A stretch of DNA of 54,395 bases. It comes from Algoriphagus sp. (GTDB lineage: Bacteria; Bacteroidota; Bacteroidia; Cytophagales; Cyclobacteriaceae). The position numbers and the translations under genes are program-made. The DNA lies in NCBI GenBank assembly GCA_018336015.1, contig JAGXQZ010000106.1:1-54395 (forward strand). Direction: 5' to 3'. This document shows positions 15,677 through 24,809 of the stretch, piece by piece. The notes beneath the pieces are model-generated. The model saw nothing but the letters and a program-made list of their open reading frames with translations. It did no database searches and was not told the origin of the DNA. Within the stretch, counting starts at the first letter, position 1, and each line of letters begins with the position of its first letter.

Positions 15677-17242
15677 TTATCTCGCGTAGTTGACTGCTCG
15701 CATTTCCCTGATCACAGTTACTTTGATCTGCCCAGGATATTGCATCTCTTTTTCGATCTTTTGGGAGATGTCAAACGAAAGCTTCCCTGCCTTTTGATCA
15801 TCGACACTGTCTGCATCGACCAGGATTCGGAGCTCACGACCTGCCTGCATCGCAAAGCACTTATTTACTCCATCAAAATTCAAAGCCAACTCTTCCAATT
15901 CCTTCAGACGCTTCACGTAGCTGTCCATGATTTCACGACGTGCACCAGGTCTGGAACCGGAGATTGCATCGGATGCCTGCACGATCGGAGAGATCATGGA
16001 AGTCATCTCGATCTCGTCGTGGTGAGCACCGATCGCATTGCAGATTTCAGGATGCTCTTTGTAGCGCTTGGCCAGTTCCATACCGAGGATTGCGTGAGGT
16101 AATTCCTGCTCCTCAGGCCACACCTTTCCGATATCATGCAGAAGTCCGGCACGCTTAGCCAGCTTGGCATTGAGTCCCATTTCAGCAGCCATGGTAGCAG
16201 CAAGTTTGGCTACTTCTCTGGAGTGCTGAAGTAGATTTTGTCCGTAAGAAGAACGGAATCTCATTCGACCCACCATCTTGATCAATTCAGGATGAAGTCC
16301 GTGGATACCCAAATCAATACAAGTTCTTTCTCCGATTTCGACGATTTCTTCCTCAATATTCTTCTCGGTTTTAGCCACCACTTCCTCGATACGGGCAGGG
16401 TGGATTCGACCATCCTGAACCAGACGATGCAGTGACAATCGCGCGATTTCTCTCCTTACCGGATCAAAGCCTGAAATGATGATTGCTTCAGGGGTATCGT
16501 CCACAACGATTTCCACACCCGTGGCAGCTTCCAGTGCACGGATGTTTCGACCTTCGCGACCGATGATTTTGCCTTTGATGTCGTCGCTTTCGATATTGAA
16601 TACAGACACACAGTTTTCTACCGCATGCTCAGTAGCTGTACGCTGAATGGTATCGAGAACAATCTTTTTGGCTTGCTTGGTAGCAGTCAATTTTGCCTCA
16701 TCGAGGATATCCTTGATTTGGGAAGACGCTTTGGATTGTGCCTCTTCAGTCAGCATATTGATCAATTGCTCCCTAGCCTCTTCACGGGTTAATCCCGCGA
16801 TTTTCTCAAGGTCTGCGATACGTTGATTGGTCACACGGTCCAACTCTTCTTTCTTAGCCTGAACAGATTGTAATTGGGCTTGAAGATTTTCCTTTTTGGA
16901 GTCTAGTTCAGCTTCTTTGCGCTTGAGTGCCTCTTGGTCTTTAGATACTTGACTTTGCAGCTGCTTGACTTTGTTTTCGTTGGTGATGATGATGTTTTTC
17001 TTATTGTTCATCTCCTCATCAAACTCAGCCTTCATCTTGAGGTATTTTTCTTTTGCTTCAAGAATTCGGTCTTTCTTGATGGTTTCGGCTGTGATTTCAG
17101 CCTCTCTCAGCATGGATTTGATCCGCTCTTTAGTTTCCTCTTCCTGCTGTGCATGTTTATTTTTAATGAAAAAGCCTGCAAGTGCGGCTCCCCCGCCAAG
17201 CCCTGCCAGGGCTGCGAGGACGATAAATAGTACGTCTGCCAT
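15677..17242 (-). CDS. rny: Ribonuclease Y
   Basis: A 521-residue membrane-anchored endoribonuclease that starts mRNA decay. Layout: N-terminal membrane segment (residues 2-27), a long charged coiled coil (about 30-200), a KH RNA-binding domain ([20 protein letters not shown]), then an HD domain with [19 protein letters not shown] and GAHHDE metal ligands. Length and order match the family closely. It lies downstream of zapA and pheT in the same orientation, 63 bases after zapA, and has its own strong terminator. Confidence 0.96.
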   Translation of the reverse strand: MADVLFIVLAALAGLGGGAALAGFFIKNKHAQQEEETKERIKSMLREAEITAETIKKDRILEAKEKYLKMKAEFDEEMNNKKNIIITNENKVKQLQSQVSKDQEALKRKEAELDSKKENLQAQLQSVQAKKEELDRVTNQRIADLEKIAGLTREEAREQLINMLTEEAQSKASSQIKDILDEAKLTATKQAKKIVLDTIQRTATEHAVENCVSVFNIESDDIKGKIIGREGRNIRALEAATGVEIVVDDTPEAIIISGFDPVRREIARLSLHRLVQDGRIHPARIEEVVAKTEKNIEEEIVEIGERTCIDLGIHGLHPELIKMVGRMRFRSSYGQNLLQHSREVAKLAATMAAEMGLNAKLAKRAGLLHDIGKVWPEEQELPHAILGMELAKRYKEHPEICNAIGAHHDEIEMTSMISPIVQASDAISGSRPGARREIMDSYVKRLKELEELALNFDGVNKCFAMQAGRELRILVDADSVDDQKAGKLSFDISQKIEKEMQYPGQIKVTVIREMRAVNYAR

Positions 17243-17305
17243 AGGTATGTATATAAATTTTACCTACCGGATCCGAGAATCAGCAAAATGAGCGGGAATC
17301 AATCT

Positions 17306-17590
17306 TCAGACTGCCTTACTAAGCAGAGCTGAAATATGGGAGAGACTGCGGCGAATGTGCTCGCTGTCTTCTGCATTGCCTTCATTGGTCTCCAATGACT
17401 CCACCATACAATCAAAAGCAACCATTGCTAAAAGATCGGTGGTATCGTCAAGGCCAAATTCGGCCTTATACTTTCTCAATTTTTCATTTATCAACTTCCC
17501 TGCGTGACGGATTTTGCCTTCATCTTCCGGCTTGACACGCATGGGGTATTCCCTATCTCCGATTTTCACTCTGATGGCAAGCGTCTCCAT
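17306..17590 (-). CDS. zapA: Cell division protein ZapA
   Basis: A 94-residue protein. Its N-terminal strand pattern (LAIRVKIGDREYPMRVKPEDEGKIRHAG) and helical C-terminus match ZapA, a small protein that bundles FtsZ at the division ring. It starts 1 base after the stop of a coiled-coil ORF, which may encode a partner. The pheT, coiled coil, zapA, rny order suggests one transcript. Confidence 0.87.
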   Translation of the reverse strand: METLAIRVKIGDREYPMRVKPEDEGKIRHAGKLINEKLRKYKAEFGLDDTTDLLAMVAFDCMVESLETNEGNAEDSEHIRRSLSHISALLSKAV

Positions 17591-17591
17591 A

Positions 17592-17876
17592 TCATTCGGA
17601 AAGGTAGGTGATCAAATGATCGATTTCTTGTATATAGTTATTGATTAAGTCACTCATTTCGGCGGCATCTTCAGAATTCACCGGTCGGTTGTCCACAATG
17701 TTACTAATTTTAATCTTATTTTTAAAATGATGGATTTCCTGCTCTTTTTCCTGAATTTCCTGCTCAAGAGCTGACAACCTAGCCCTTAATTGCTCATTTT
17801 CAGCGGTCAAAGCCTCTGCTTTTTTACTTACCTGCACGGCAAGTCTTTCCAGTTTTTGCAGTTCCTCGTGAATCAT
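17592..17876 (-). CDS. Small coiled-coil protein next to zapA (ZapB-like?)
   Basis: A 94-residue acidic protein. Residues 1-55 show strong heptad character with many Glu, Leu and Gln (for example AENEQLRARLSALEQEIQEK). The C-terminus (MSDLINNYIQEIDHLITYLSE) is a second helix. It starts 3 bases after the pheT stop and ends 1 base before zapA. No enzyme motif is present. Size, coiled coil and position suggest a cell-division accessory protein like ZapB, but this is inferred from context only. Confidence 0.75.
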   Translation of the reverse strand: MIHEELQKLERLAVQVSKKAEALTAENEQLRARLSALEQEIQEKEQEIHHFKNKIKISNIVDNRPVNSEDAAEMSDLINNYIQEIDHLITYLSE

Positions 17877-17879
17877 TTT

Positions 17880-20294
17880 TTAACTTCTGATGACAGCCCC
17901 TACTTGTTGCTGAAAGGCCTCAATCAATTTACTCATTGTTTTCTCAATTACCTTATCGGTCAAGGTATTTTCCTGATCTTGCAGGATAAAGCTCAAAGCA
18001 TAAGCCTTTTTGCCAGCTTCAATCTTATCACCTTGATACACATCGAATACACCGATTCTTCTGAGCAATTTGCCACCAGCCTTTTCAGCAACTGACTTAA
18101 CTTGGTCATATGTCACGGTTTTGTCAATCACCAAGGAAAGGTCACGACGAACCTCCGGAAACTTGGAGATGTCCTGATATTTCTTCAATCCAGAAGCTTT
18201 CTTGGTAAGTAAATCCCAATCCAACTCAGCAAACCAAACATCCTGACGGACTTCCGCGAGTTTCAGCATTTTCTCATCCACCAAACCGAGACGGCCGATT
18301 TCTTTTTCTCCAAGTTTGAGGACTAATCCATAGGCAAAAGGCACGGATTCTACCACTTCCACAGAACCTGCTTCAATATTCAATCGCTCGAGGATTCTCT
18401 CCACAGCTGAGAACAAATCTGCGAAAGCAAAAGGTTTAGCAGGCTCTATCCAGCTCTCCGCGCTTCTATTTCCAGAATGGAAAATCGCCAATCGTCTTCC
18501 CTCCTTGTAACCCGACTCTGCTTTGTGATAGACAGTGCCAAATTCGAATGCACGAAGGTCAGTCTGCTTTCGGTTAATGTTATGAGACATCACCTCCAAA
18601 CCGGAGAATAGCAAGGTTTGTCGCATCACCCCCAAGTCTTCGCTCAGTTTGTTGAAAATCTCTACATTTTGAGAAGCATCCAGGAAGCCAGATTTTTCGG
18701 CATAAGCCGGTTTGGTCAAGCTATTGGTGATGAGCTCAAAATAACCCAAACCTGCCAACATTTCGGTCAGTCGATATTGAAGTTTGTTCACATCCTTCAC
18801 TGGATGATCCGCCAAGAAATCGGTACTGAGTTTCTCGGAAAGCTCAACCTGATGGAAGCCATGGATTCTGAGAATTTCTTCGATGATATCCGCCTCACGG
18901 GTGACATCCACCCGGTACGGCTTTACAATCGCCGTGAATCCCGCTTCTGATTCATTTTTTACCCGTATATCCAGACTTTCCAAAATGGATTTTACTTCGC
19001 TTGGGTCAATTTTCTTTCCGATCAGACGGTTGACATGGGCGTATTCGACTTCTACCACAAAATCCTCCACAGGTTGCGGATAAAGGTCAATTAGATCCGA
19101 AGCCACTTTTCCTCCTGCTATCTCCTGAAGCAATGCCACGGCACGCTTCAACGCATAAACAGGCATATTGGGATCGGTGCCTCGCTCAAAGCGGAATGAC
19201 GCATCGGTCTTCAGACCATGAAATTGAGATCCTTTCCGGATCACATCGGGGGAGAAATAGGCCGATTCGAGGAATATAGTAGTTGTCGCATCACTTACTC
19301 CGGAGTGATTTCCTCCGAAAATACCTGCAATACACATCCCTCCATTAGGATCACAAATCATCAGTTCCTCACCGGAAAGCTTACGTTCTTTTTCATCCAA
19401 AGTCACGAAGGGTGAGCCTTTCGGAAGCTTGCCTACGATGATTTTACCATCAGATATCTTATCCATGTCAAAAGCGTGCAAAGGCTGTCCCAGATCGTGA
19501 AGGATAAAATTGGTGATATCGACCACGTTGTTGATCGGCTCAAGTCCAAGTGACCTGAGAAAATTCTGAAGCCATTGGGGTGAAGGTCCTACCTTCAAAT
19601 CACTCACTACTACTCCGGCATAGCGTGGACAGTCTTCAGTACTTTGAACTTCAACGGAAATCGAGGGACCTGAAACTTCTTTGGTCAATTCTTTCCCGTC
19701 AGGAAGGCAAATCGAACGCTGAAGCAAAGCTTTCAGATCTCGGGCTACGCCTAAATGTGAAGCCGCATCTGCTCGGTTGGGAGTCAATCCAATCTCCAAA
19801 ACATGGTCTTGGCTGACTTCAAAGTATTCCTTCGCCGGAGTCCCATTTGGCAAATCAGTATCCAATACCATGATGCCCGCATGAGATGTCCCAAGCCCGA
19901 TTTCATCCTCGGCGCAAATCATTCCTTCGGAGGCTTGGCCGCGGATTTTGGCTTTTTTGATTTCAAATGGCTCTCCGTTAGTAGGAAAAAGCTTAGCTCC
20001 GACGGTAGCCACGACCACTTTTTGACCGGCTGCGACATTGGAAGCACCACAGACTATTTGGGAAGGAGTCTCCAAACCAATATCTACCGTAGTGATGCTG
20101 AGCTTGTCCGCATCAGGATGCTTTTCACAAGTCAATACTTCCCCGATCACAATTCCTTCCAGTCCACCTGGTACAGAAACAAACTCTTCCACCGCTTCCA
20201 CTTCCAAGCCGGAACGGGTGAGGAGGGACGCGATTTCTTCAGGGGTTTCAGTGAGAGAAATGTATTGCTTGAGTCTATTGATAGAGATTTTCAT
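17880..20294 (-). CDS. pheT: Phenylalanyl-tRNA synthetase beta subunit
   Basis: An 804-residue subunit of the alpha2beta2 enzyme that charges tRNA-Phe. Domains in order: the N-terminal region with MKISINRLKQYI, the EMAP/OB tRNA-binding fold (VIGEVLTCEKHPDADKLSI, about residue 50), B3/B4 editing region (SFRFERGTDP), B5, a catalytic-like domain, and the C-terminal FDX-ACB anticodon-binding domain (FPEVRRDLSLVIDKTVTYDQV). Length is normal. The pheS gene is not in the window, as is common in Bacteroidota. The leader contains a hairpin with a T-run. Confidence 0.97.
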   Translation of the reverse strand: MKISINRLKQYISLTETPEEIASLLTRSGLEVEAVEEFVSVPGGLEGIVIGEVLTCEKHPDADKLSITTVDIGLETPSQIVCGASNVAAGQKVVVATVGAKLFPTNGEPFEIKKAKIRGQASEGMICAEDEIGLGTSHAGIMVLDTDLPNGTPAKEYFEVSQDHVLEIGLTPNRADAASHLGVARDLKALLQRSICLPDGKELTKEVSGPSISVEVQSTEDCPRYAGVVVSDLKVGPSPQWLQNFLRSLGLEPINNVVDITNFILHDLGQPLHAFDMDKISDGKIIVGKLPKGSPFVTLDEKERKLSGEELMICDPNGGMCIAGIFGGNHSGVSDATTTIFLESAYFSPDVIRKGSQFHGLKTDASFRFERGTDPNMPVYALKRAVALLQEIAGGKVASDLIDLYPQPVEDFVVEVEYAHVNRLIGKKIDPSEVKSILESLDIRVKNESEAGFTAIVKPYRVDVTREADIIEEILRIHGFHQVELSEKLSTDFLADHPVKDVNKLQYRLTEMLAGLGYFELITNSLTKPAYAEKSGFLDASQNVEIFNKLSEDLGVMRQTLLFSGLEVMSHNINRKQTDLRAFEFGTVYHKAESGYKEGRRLAIFHSGNRSAESWIEPAKPFAFADLFSAVERILERLNIEAGSVEVVESVPFAYGLVLKLGEKEIGRLGLVDEKMLKLAEVRQDVWFAELDWDLLTKKASGLKKYQDISKFPEVRRDLSLVIDKTVTYDQVKSVAEKAGGKLLRRIGVFDVYQGDKIEAGKKAYALSFILQDQENTLTDKVIEKTMSKLIEAFQQQVGAVIRS

Positions 20295-20327
20295 ATGAAT
20301 TCGAGTTCGGGATGCTTCTACAGGTTA

Positions 20328-20351
20328 AGAAAAAAGGTGCAAAGGCACCTT
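20328..20351 (-). terminator. Hairpin with T-run between the DUF1684 gene and pheT
   Basis: On the minus strand AAGGTGC-CTTT-GCACCTT is followed by TTTTCTT. It may end the DUF1684 transcript. A TAAATTTG box lies just upstream (20365-20372), so it could instead be an attenuator in the pheT leader. Confidence 0.7.
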
Positions 20352-20394
20352 CTGAAGCAGTTGGCAAATTTAAAAGAATTGCGGGAGGGCGGGA

Positions 20395-21012
20395 TTATTT
20401 GTCATAATTTTTCTCCCCTGCCTCAATAGCAATTGTCATCAGATTTTCCTTGGGTGGAAGCGGACAGGCATAATCAGGATTGTAAGCGCAATAGGGGTTG
20501 TAGGCCAAATTGAAATCAATCGTGATACTGTTTTTACCGTCTTGACGTACATTGAGGAATCGACCACCTCCGTAAGTTTCTTTTCCGCTAGTCTCATCGG
20601 CAAAAGCCAAAAAGAAATTTCGCATGTCGGTTTCTTTTACAGACTGAAGCAAAAGCAGCTTATTGGTCTGCCCGCCGAGTTCAAACTCAGCGTATGAGTG
20701 CTCGATGTACTTTTCTTTGGAGCCGTCGGTCAATGGCACTTCTCGCACTTTTTTATTCTCAATCGGAATCAACCGTGCTTTAACACGGTAAAGTGGATTG
20801 ATGTCATAAAAAGTCAACAGCTGAAAACTGCGCCTTTGCTCTTCATTGAGTGGCGATTCAACATTAAACTTGATGAATTTGAATTGGCGCTCACGTTCTT
20901 TCTCCACTTTCTCAATGTATGCTTCGGGGCTTTCCGCCGCGGTAAACATGTAGGCTACAGCTGCTAATACAACGAAGGAGACAACTACGATTAAAATATG
21001 ACTTGATTTCAC
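20395..21012 (-). CDS. DUF1684 domain protein, membrane-anchored
   Basis: A 205-residue protein with one N-terminal membrane segment (HILIVVVSFVVLAAVAYMF). The rest matches the DUF1684 pattern: an early Arg/Lys-rich strand region, then GGGRFLNV, ITIDFNLAYNPYCAYN and CPLPPKENLMTIAIEAGEK near the end. The conserved Cys-containing YNPYC...YACPLPP block is the family's hallmark. The biochemical function is not known. It sits 77 bases downstream of radC on the same strand. Confidence 0.85.
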   Translation of the reverse strand: MKSSHILIVVVSFVVLAAVAYMFTAAESPEAYIEKVEKERERQFKFIKFNVESPLNEEQRRSFQLLTFYDINPLYRVKARLIPIENKKVREVPLTDGSKEKYIEHSYAEFELGGQTNKLLLLQSVKETDMRNFFLAFADETSGKETYGGGRFLNVRQDGKNSITIDFNLAYNPYCAYNPDYACPLPPKENLMTIAIEAGEKNYDK

Positions 21013-21089
21013 AGGGGATCAGATTTTCTCTTCAAAACTCCCACTTTCTTCAGGAGTTTGGGCTTTGGATAAATTTCTATGCGAGAGGA

Positions 21090-21785
21090 TCAAAGAATCC
21101 CCTCGTCGGCGAAGCTAAAATAGCCATGATCTGTGAAAATCATATGGTCCAATATGCTCAAATCCATATCACGCCCGATTCGAACCAAACGTTGGGTAAG
21201 TTTTTTATCCTGTTCGGAAGGGCTTGCCGATCCACTTGGATGGTTATGGACCAAAATAATGGAGTGCGCCATGTGCTCCAAGGCAGTTTTAAACACCAAC
21301 TTAGGATCTACCACCGTACCAGATGTACCGCCTTGACTAATGAGCTGCTTCTTGATGACGTAATTTGATCTGCTCATCAGGATGAGATAAAAATGCTCAA
21401 TGACCTCATCGTAAAGCTCTGGACGCATCAGCTCATAGGCATCTCGAGACGAAGTAATTTTTTGTTTTACAGGCGCATCCTGGTCTTTCCTTCGCCTCCC
21501 GAGCTCCAAGGCGCTTACAATTGATATTGCTTTTGCCTCGCCGATCCCCTTGAATTTCATCAAATCTTTTACAGAAAGCCTGGCTAAGGCCGAGAGGTCA
21601 TAATTGATATGACGGAGGATCATCCTGGAAAGGTCCACAGCACTCATCGAGGGAGTGCCTGAGCCTATCAAAATTGCAATCAGTTCGGCATCAGTGAGGG
21701 CTGATTTTCCTCGGAGAAGAAGTTTTTCTCGCGGCCGATCTTCCTCGGCCAATTCCGAAATCTTGGTAGAAAAAGTAGAATCCAT
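21090..21785 (-). CDS. radC: RadC family protein (JAB/MPN metalloprotease fold)
   Basis: A 231-residue protein. An N-terminal UPF0758 helix-hairpin-helix region (MKFKGIGEAKAISIVSALELG, about residues 75-95) is followed by the JAMM metal-site motif HNHPSGSASPSEQD near residue 180. Length fits chromosomal RadC. The family was linked to DNA repair, but its exact biochemical role is still uncertain. It lies downstream of rpsT, after rpsT's terminator. Confidence 0.93.
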   Translation of the reverse strand: MDSTFSTKISELAEEDRPREKLLLRGKSALTDAELIAILIGSGTPSMSAVDLSRMILRHINYDLSALARLSVKDLMKFKGIGEAKAISIVSALELGRRRKDQDAPVKQKITSSRDAYELMRPELYDEVIEHFYLILMSRSNYVIKKQLISQGGTSGTVVDPKLVFKTALEHMAHSIILVHNHPSGSASPSEQDKKLTQRLVRIGRDMDLSILDHMIFTDHGYFSFADEGIL

Positions 21786-21827
21786 ATCTAAGTAAAAGTC
21801 TTAAACTAAAACTAGCGATAAAAATAA

Positions 21828-21857
21828 AATAAAAAAACCCTGCTTGTGACAGGGTTT
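21828..21857 (-). terminator. Terminator after rpsT
   Basis: AAACCCTG (21835-21842) and CAGGGTTT (21850-21857) pair around a 7-base loop. On the minus strand a T-rich tail follows. Confidence 0.85.
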
Positions 21858-21879
21858 ATAGTAAGAAAGTCTTTCTTAA

Positions 21880-22134
21880 TTAAGCAAGTGCATTGACGAA
21901 CTTGGCCAATTTTGATTTCTTATTGCTAGCGTTGTTTTTGTGGATCACATTTTTCTTCGCCAGTTTGTCCAACATGGAAGAAACCTTCTGGAAAAGCTCA
22001 GTAGCCTCGATCTTATCGGTAGCAGCCTTCAGCCTTTTGATGAAAGTTCTGGTGGTCTTGGCCTGATATCTGTTTCTCAAACGCTTCGCTTCGTTGGCAC
22101 GAATTCTTTTCAGAGCTGATTTGTGATTTGCCAT
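21880..22134 (-). CDS. rpsT: 30S ribosomal protein S20
   Basis: An 84-residue, very basic protein that binds 16S rRNA in the small subunit. The start MANHKSALKRIRANEAKRLRNR and the end SKLAKFVNALA are typical of S20. It is a single-gene unit, with a good promoter 47 bases upstream and a terminator right after it. Confidence 0.97.
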   Translation of the reverse strand: MANHKSALKRIRANEAKRLRNRYQAKTTRTFIKRLKAATDKIEATELFQKVSSMLDKLAKKNVIHKNNASNKKSKLAKFVNALA

Positions 22135-22180
22135 ATTGTTTTAAATAATTTCTGTTCTTTCCCTATTCTGAATCGGACTG

Positions 22181-22212
22181 CAAAGTTATTGTAAATAATT
22201 AATTCTGCCAAA
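22181..22212 (-). promoter_or_regulatory. Promoter of rpsT (Bacteroidota type)
   Basis: On the minus strand TTTG (22209-22212), a 20-base spacer and TAACTTTG (22181-22188) match the Bacteroidota -33/-7 consensus, 47 bases before the start codon. Confidence 0.8.
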
Positions 22213-22339
22213 GGAATTTCGAACATTCCTTTCAAGATCCGCATCTACGGAACTAAAATAATTGGATTATTGTCCAAAATAAACCTGAATAATAAGGTTT
22301 ATGAAAGTCAGGAAATTAAAGTTTTGATTAATTTCAAAG

Positions 22340-23287
22340 ATGAATTTTTTTTTAGTGTGGCTTTTTATTTTCTCTGTTAGCAATGGAAATCCGCCATTTT
22401 GGGGATTTTTTGCCCATTCTCTTATTAACAGACAGGCGGTCTTTTCACTTCCACCAGAGATGATGCCTTTGTATAAATCTGAAATTGAATTTATCACAGA
22501 AAAGGCGGTCAATCCCGATCGAAGAAGATATGCCGTGGCTGGGGAAGCTGAAAAGCACTACATCGACCTCGATCATTATGGCGACAGCGCCCTTTCTATC
22601 CTTCCTACCTATTGGCCTGAAGCTATTAAACTTTTCCCGGAAGATTCGCTGAGGGCCCACGGAATTGGACCTTGGTCGACCTATTTGACTTTTTTGAGCC
22701 TGACCAAAGCCTTTGAGCAAAAGAACAAAGCTGCCATTCTGAAGCTGTCCGCAGATTTGGGGCACTACCTTGGCGACCTCAATGTCCCCCTTCACACGAC
22801 CAAAAATTACAATGGACAACTTACCGGTCAGGATGGGATTCATGGGTTTTGGGAAAGCAGAGTTCCTGAGCTTTTAGCTAAAGATTATTCGTTTTGGGTA
22901 GGAAAAGCGGAATATGTCGAGAAGCCCCAATTGGCGATTTGGGATGCCGTGGCGGTAGCGCACACCATGGTGGATAGTGTTTTACGAATTGAAAAAGAAC
23001 TCACTGCGCAATTTCCTGAAGACCAGAAATACAGCTACGAGGAGCGAAATGGATTGACTGTTCGGGTTTATTCGAGAGATTTCACCCTTGCCTACGCGCA
23101 GGCTTTGGATAATCAGGTAGAGCGTCAAATGAAAAAATCCATCAAAATGATCGCTGATTTTTGGTATACGGCTTGGATTAATGCCGGTCAACCGGATCTA
23201 AAGGACTTTTCATCATCAGAAAAAGCAGAGGATGAAAAAATGACTCCCGACCCAAAAATCAAAGTCAGGAGCCATGATAACGATTAA
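22340..23287 (+). CDS. Zinc-dependent phospholipase C / P1 nuclease superfamily protein
   Basis: A 315-residue probable secreted enzyme. After a short hydrophobic leader the mature N-terminus would begin at Trp21 in FWGFFAH; in this superfamily the N-terminal Trp and a nearby His bind zinc. Further metal-site motifs are HYIDLDHYG, DLGHYLGDLNVPLHTTKNY and GIHGFWE. The trinuclear zinc site can serve a phospholipase C or a P1-type nuclease, and the sequence does not decide which. It stands alone and converges with the aminotransferase gene 3 bases away, without a clear terminator between them. Confidence 0.8.
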   Translation: MNFFLVWLFIFSVSNGNPPFWGFFAHSLINRQAVFSLPPEMMPLYKSEIEFITEKAVNPDRRRYAVAGEAEKHYIDLDHYGDSALSILPTYWPEAIKLFPEDSLRAHGIGPWSTYLTFLSLTKAFEQKNKAAILKLSADLGHYLGDLNVPLHTTKNYNGQLTGQDGIHGFWESRVPELLAKDYSFWVGKAEYVEKPQLAIWDAVAVAHTMVDSVLRIEKELTAQFPEDQKYSYEERNGLTVRVYSRDFTLAYAQALDNQVERQMKKSIKMIADFWYTAWINAGQPDLKDFSSSEKAEDEKMTPDPKIKVRSHDND

Positions 23288-23290
23288 CCT

Positions 23291-24595
23291 CTAGGAGGCC
23301 AGATACTTCTGAATAGCTCTCCCCAACCTTTCAAATGTATTTTTGAAAACCGTCTCATTTTCTTCCAATAAGGTCACTCTAAAACCTCTCAGGTCAGAGC
23401 AAAAGGAAGAAATCGGTACTACACAGATTCGCTCAGAGGCTAATAAGTAGTAGACAAAACGCTTATCCAAAGGCATATCAGAATCACTGAGCCAAGTATC
23501 TAACAACTGCTGTAATCGCGCATCCTCGATGGGTAGCGTTTGATGAGGATTCAATAATTTCTCATCGAATACTATGGTATTATAAAATGCACCTTGAGTC
23601 GGGTTAAATTTAATTCCCTCGATATCTCCCAAAATCTCCCTCATCCAGTCGCTACGTTGACCGATTTGCGCATTGGCCTGCTCCCGATAGGCGTGGTATT
23701 CGGGATGACTCATGATTCTGGGGATCGCCAACTGTGGCAAAATCGTCGAACAAACCTCGATCATTTTGGCATTTTCGAGGGTTTGGCAAAGTTTGGCAAA
23801 CTCCTTTGAAGACTCCCGATTGTAAAATTCCATCCAGCCACAGCGTGATCCCGGCCAAGGGAATTCCTTGGAAATTCCCTTCAATGAAATTGCCGGACGG
23901 CTTCCGATCACTTCTGCCAAGGCCACCGCTTTGATCCCGTTGTAGGTGATATTCTGGTAGATCTCATCGGCGATCAAAAGCAGGCTAAATTCCTCTGCGA
24001 TTTTTACAAATCCTTCCAACACCTCTTTTGGATACACCATCCCCGTGGGATTATCCGGATTGATGATCAGGATACCGACAATGGAAGGATTGTATTTAAC
24101 CTTCATGTAAAGGTCCTCCATGTCAGGCAGCCACTGATTATCCGGATCAAGCTTGTAAGTAATCGGAGCGGTATTGGCATGAGCTGCTTCTGCTGAACTG
24201 TGCGTGGAGTATGCTGGAGAAGGACCGATTATTCTGGCTGTTGGAATCAAAAATTGATACAATTTGGCAATAGCATCTCCCAAGCCATTAAAAAACAAAA
24301 TGTCCTCTGCGGTGATTTGGGATCCGCCTTTTTCATTATTGAGATTTGCCAAAAACTTTCGGGTTTCCAACACGCCCTTGGAGTCAGCATAGCCGTAGGT
24401 TTTATCCTCCTTGAGCAAGTCTGCAATGATCGCCTTCATCCAATCGGGCACGTGGTTATGCTTTTGGATAGGGTCGCCGATGTTTTCCCATGTCATGGGA
24501 TAGCCAAGGGCTTCAATCTGTCGGGCTTTTTTTACGATGCCCCGGATTTCGTAATTCAATTCTTCTGCTCCGGGTCTGAGGAGTAGCTGTCTCAT
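23291..24595 (-). CDS. PLP-dependent class I/II aminotransferase
   Basis: A 434-residue fold-type I enzyme. Visible motifs are NGLGDAIAKLYQFL, the substrate/cofactor loop INPDNPTGMVYP, the LIADEIYQNITY Asp/Tyr pair, and SLKGISKEFPWPGSRCGW with the PLP-binding Lys. A C-terminal Arg region (CSDLRGFRVTLLE) fits carboxylate binding. It transfers an amino group between an amino acid and a keto acid; substrate choice is not clear. There is no signal peptide, and the gene is monocistronic as far as seen. Confidence 0.9.
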   Translation of the reverse strand: MRQLLLRPGAEELNYEIRGIVKKARQIEALGYPMTWENIGDPIQKHNHVPDWMKAIIADLLKEDKTYGYADSKGVLETRKFLANLNNEKGGSQITAEDILFFNGLGDAIAKLYQFLIPTARIIGPSPAYSTHSSAEAAHANTAPITYKLDPDNQWLPDMEDLYMKVKYNPSIVGILIINPDNPTGMVYPKEVLEGFVKIAEEFSLLLIADEIYQNITYNGIKAVALAEVIGSRPAISLKGISKEFPWPGSRCGWMEFYNRESSKEFAKLCQTLENAKMIEVCSTILPQLAIPRIMSHPEYHAYREQANAQIGQRSDWMREILGDIEGIKFNPTQGAFYNTIVFDEKLLNPHQTLPIEDARLQQLLDTWLSDSDMPLDKRFVYYLLASERICVVPISSFCSDLRGFRVTLLEENETVFKNTFERLGRAIQKYLAS

Positions 24596-24809
24596 AGGTC
24601 AATAGGCTGGTTTGGAAAAAATTCCGCCACAAAGTAAGAGAAAAGCAAGTTGAAATTTCAGGAATAGACTAAAAACCAAAACATATCCTGATCCTAAAAA
24701 GTGATCACTCGTAAACTTTTGTTGGCTCTTATCGTTTCTGGAAAGCTTATTGCCCAATTAGATCCCAAACAAAAGCTCCATAAACTTCCATTTCAAAATA
24801 GCTCACCAA

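Noticed and set aside
20295..20394. T-box or Phe leader peptide in the pheT leader
   Set aside because: No T-box consensus and no ATG-started Phe-rich leader peptide are present; only a simple hairpin is seen.
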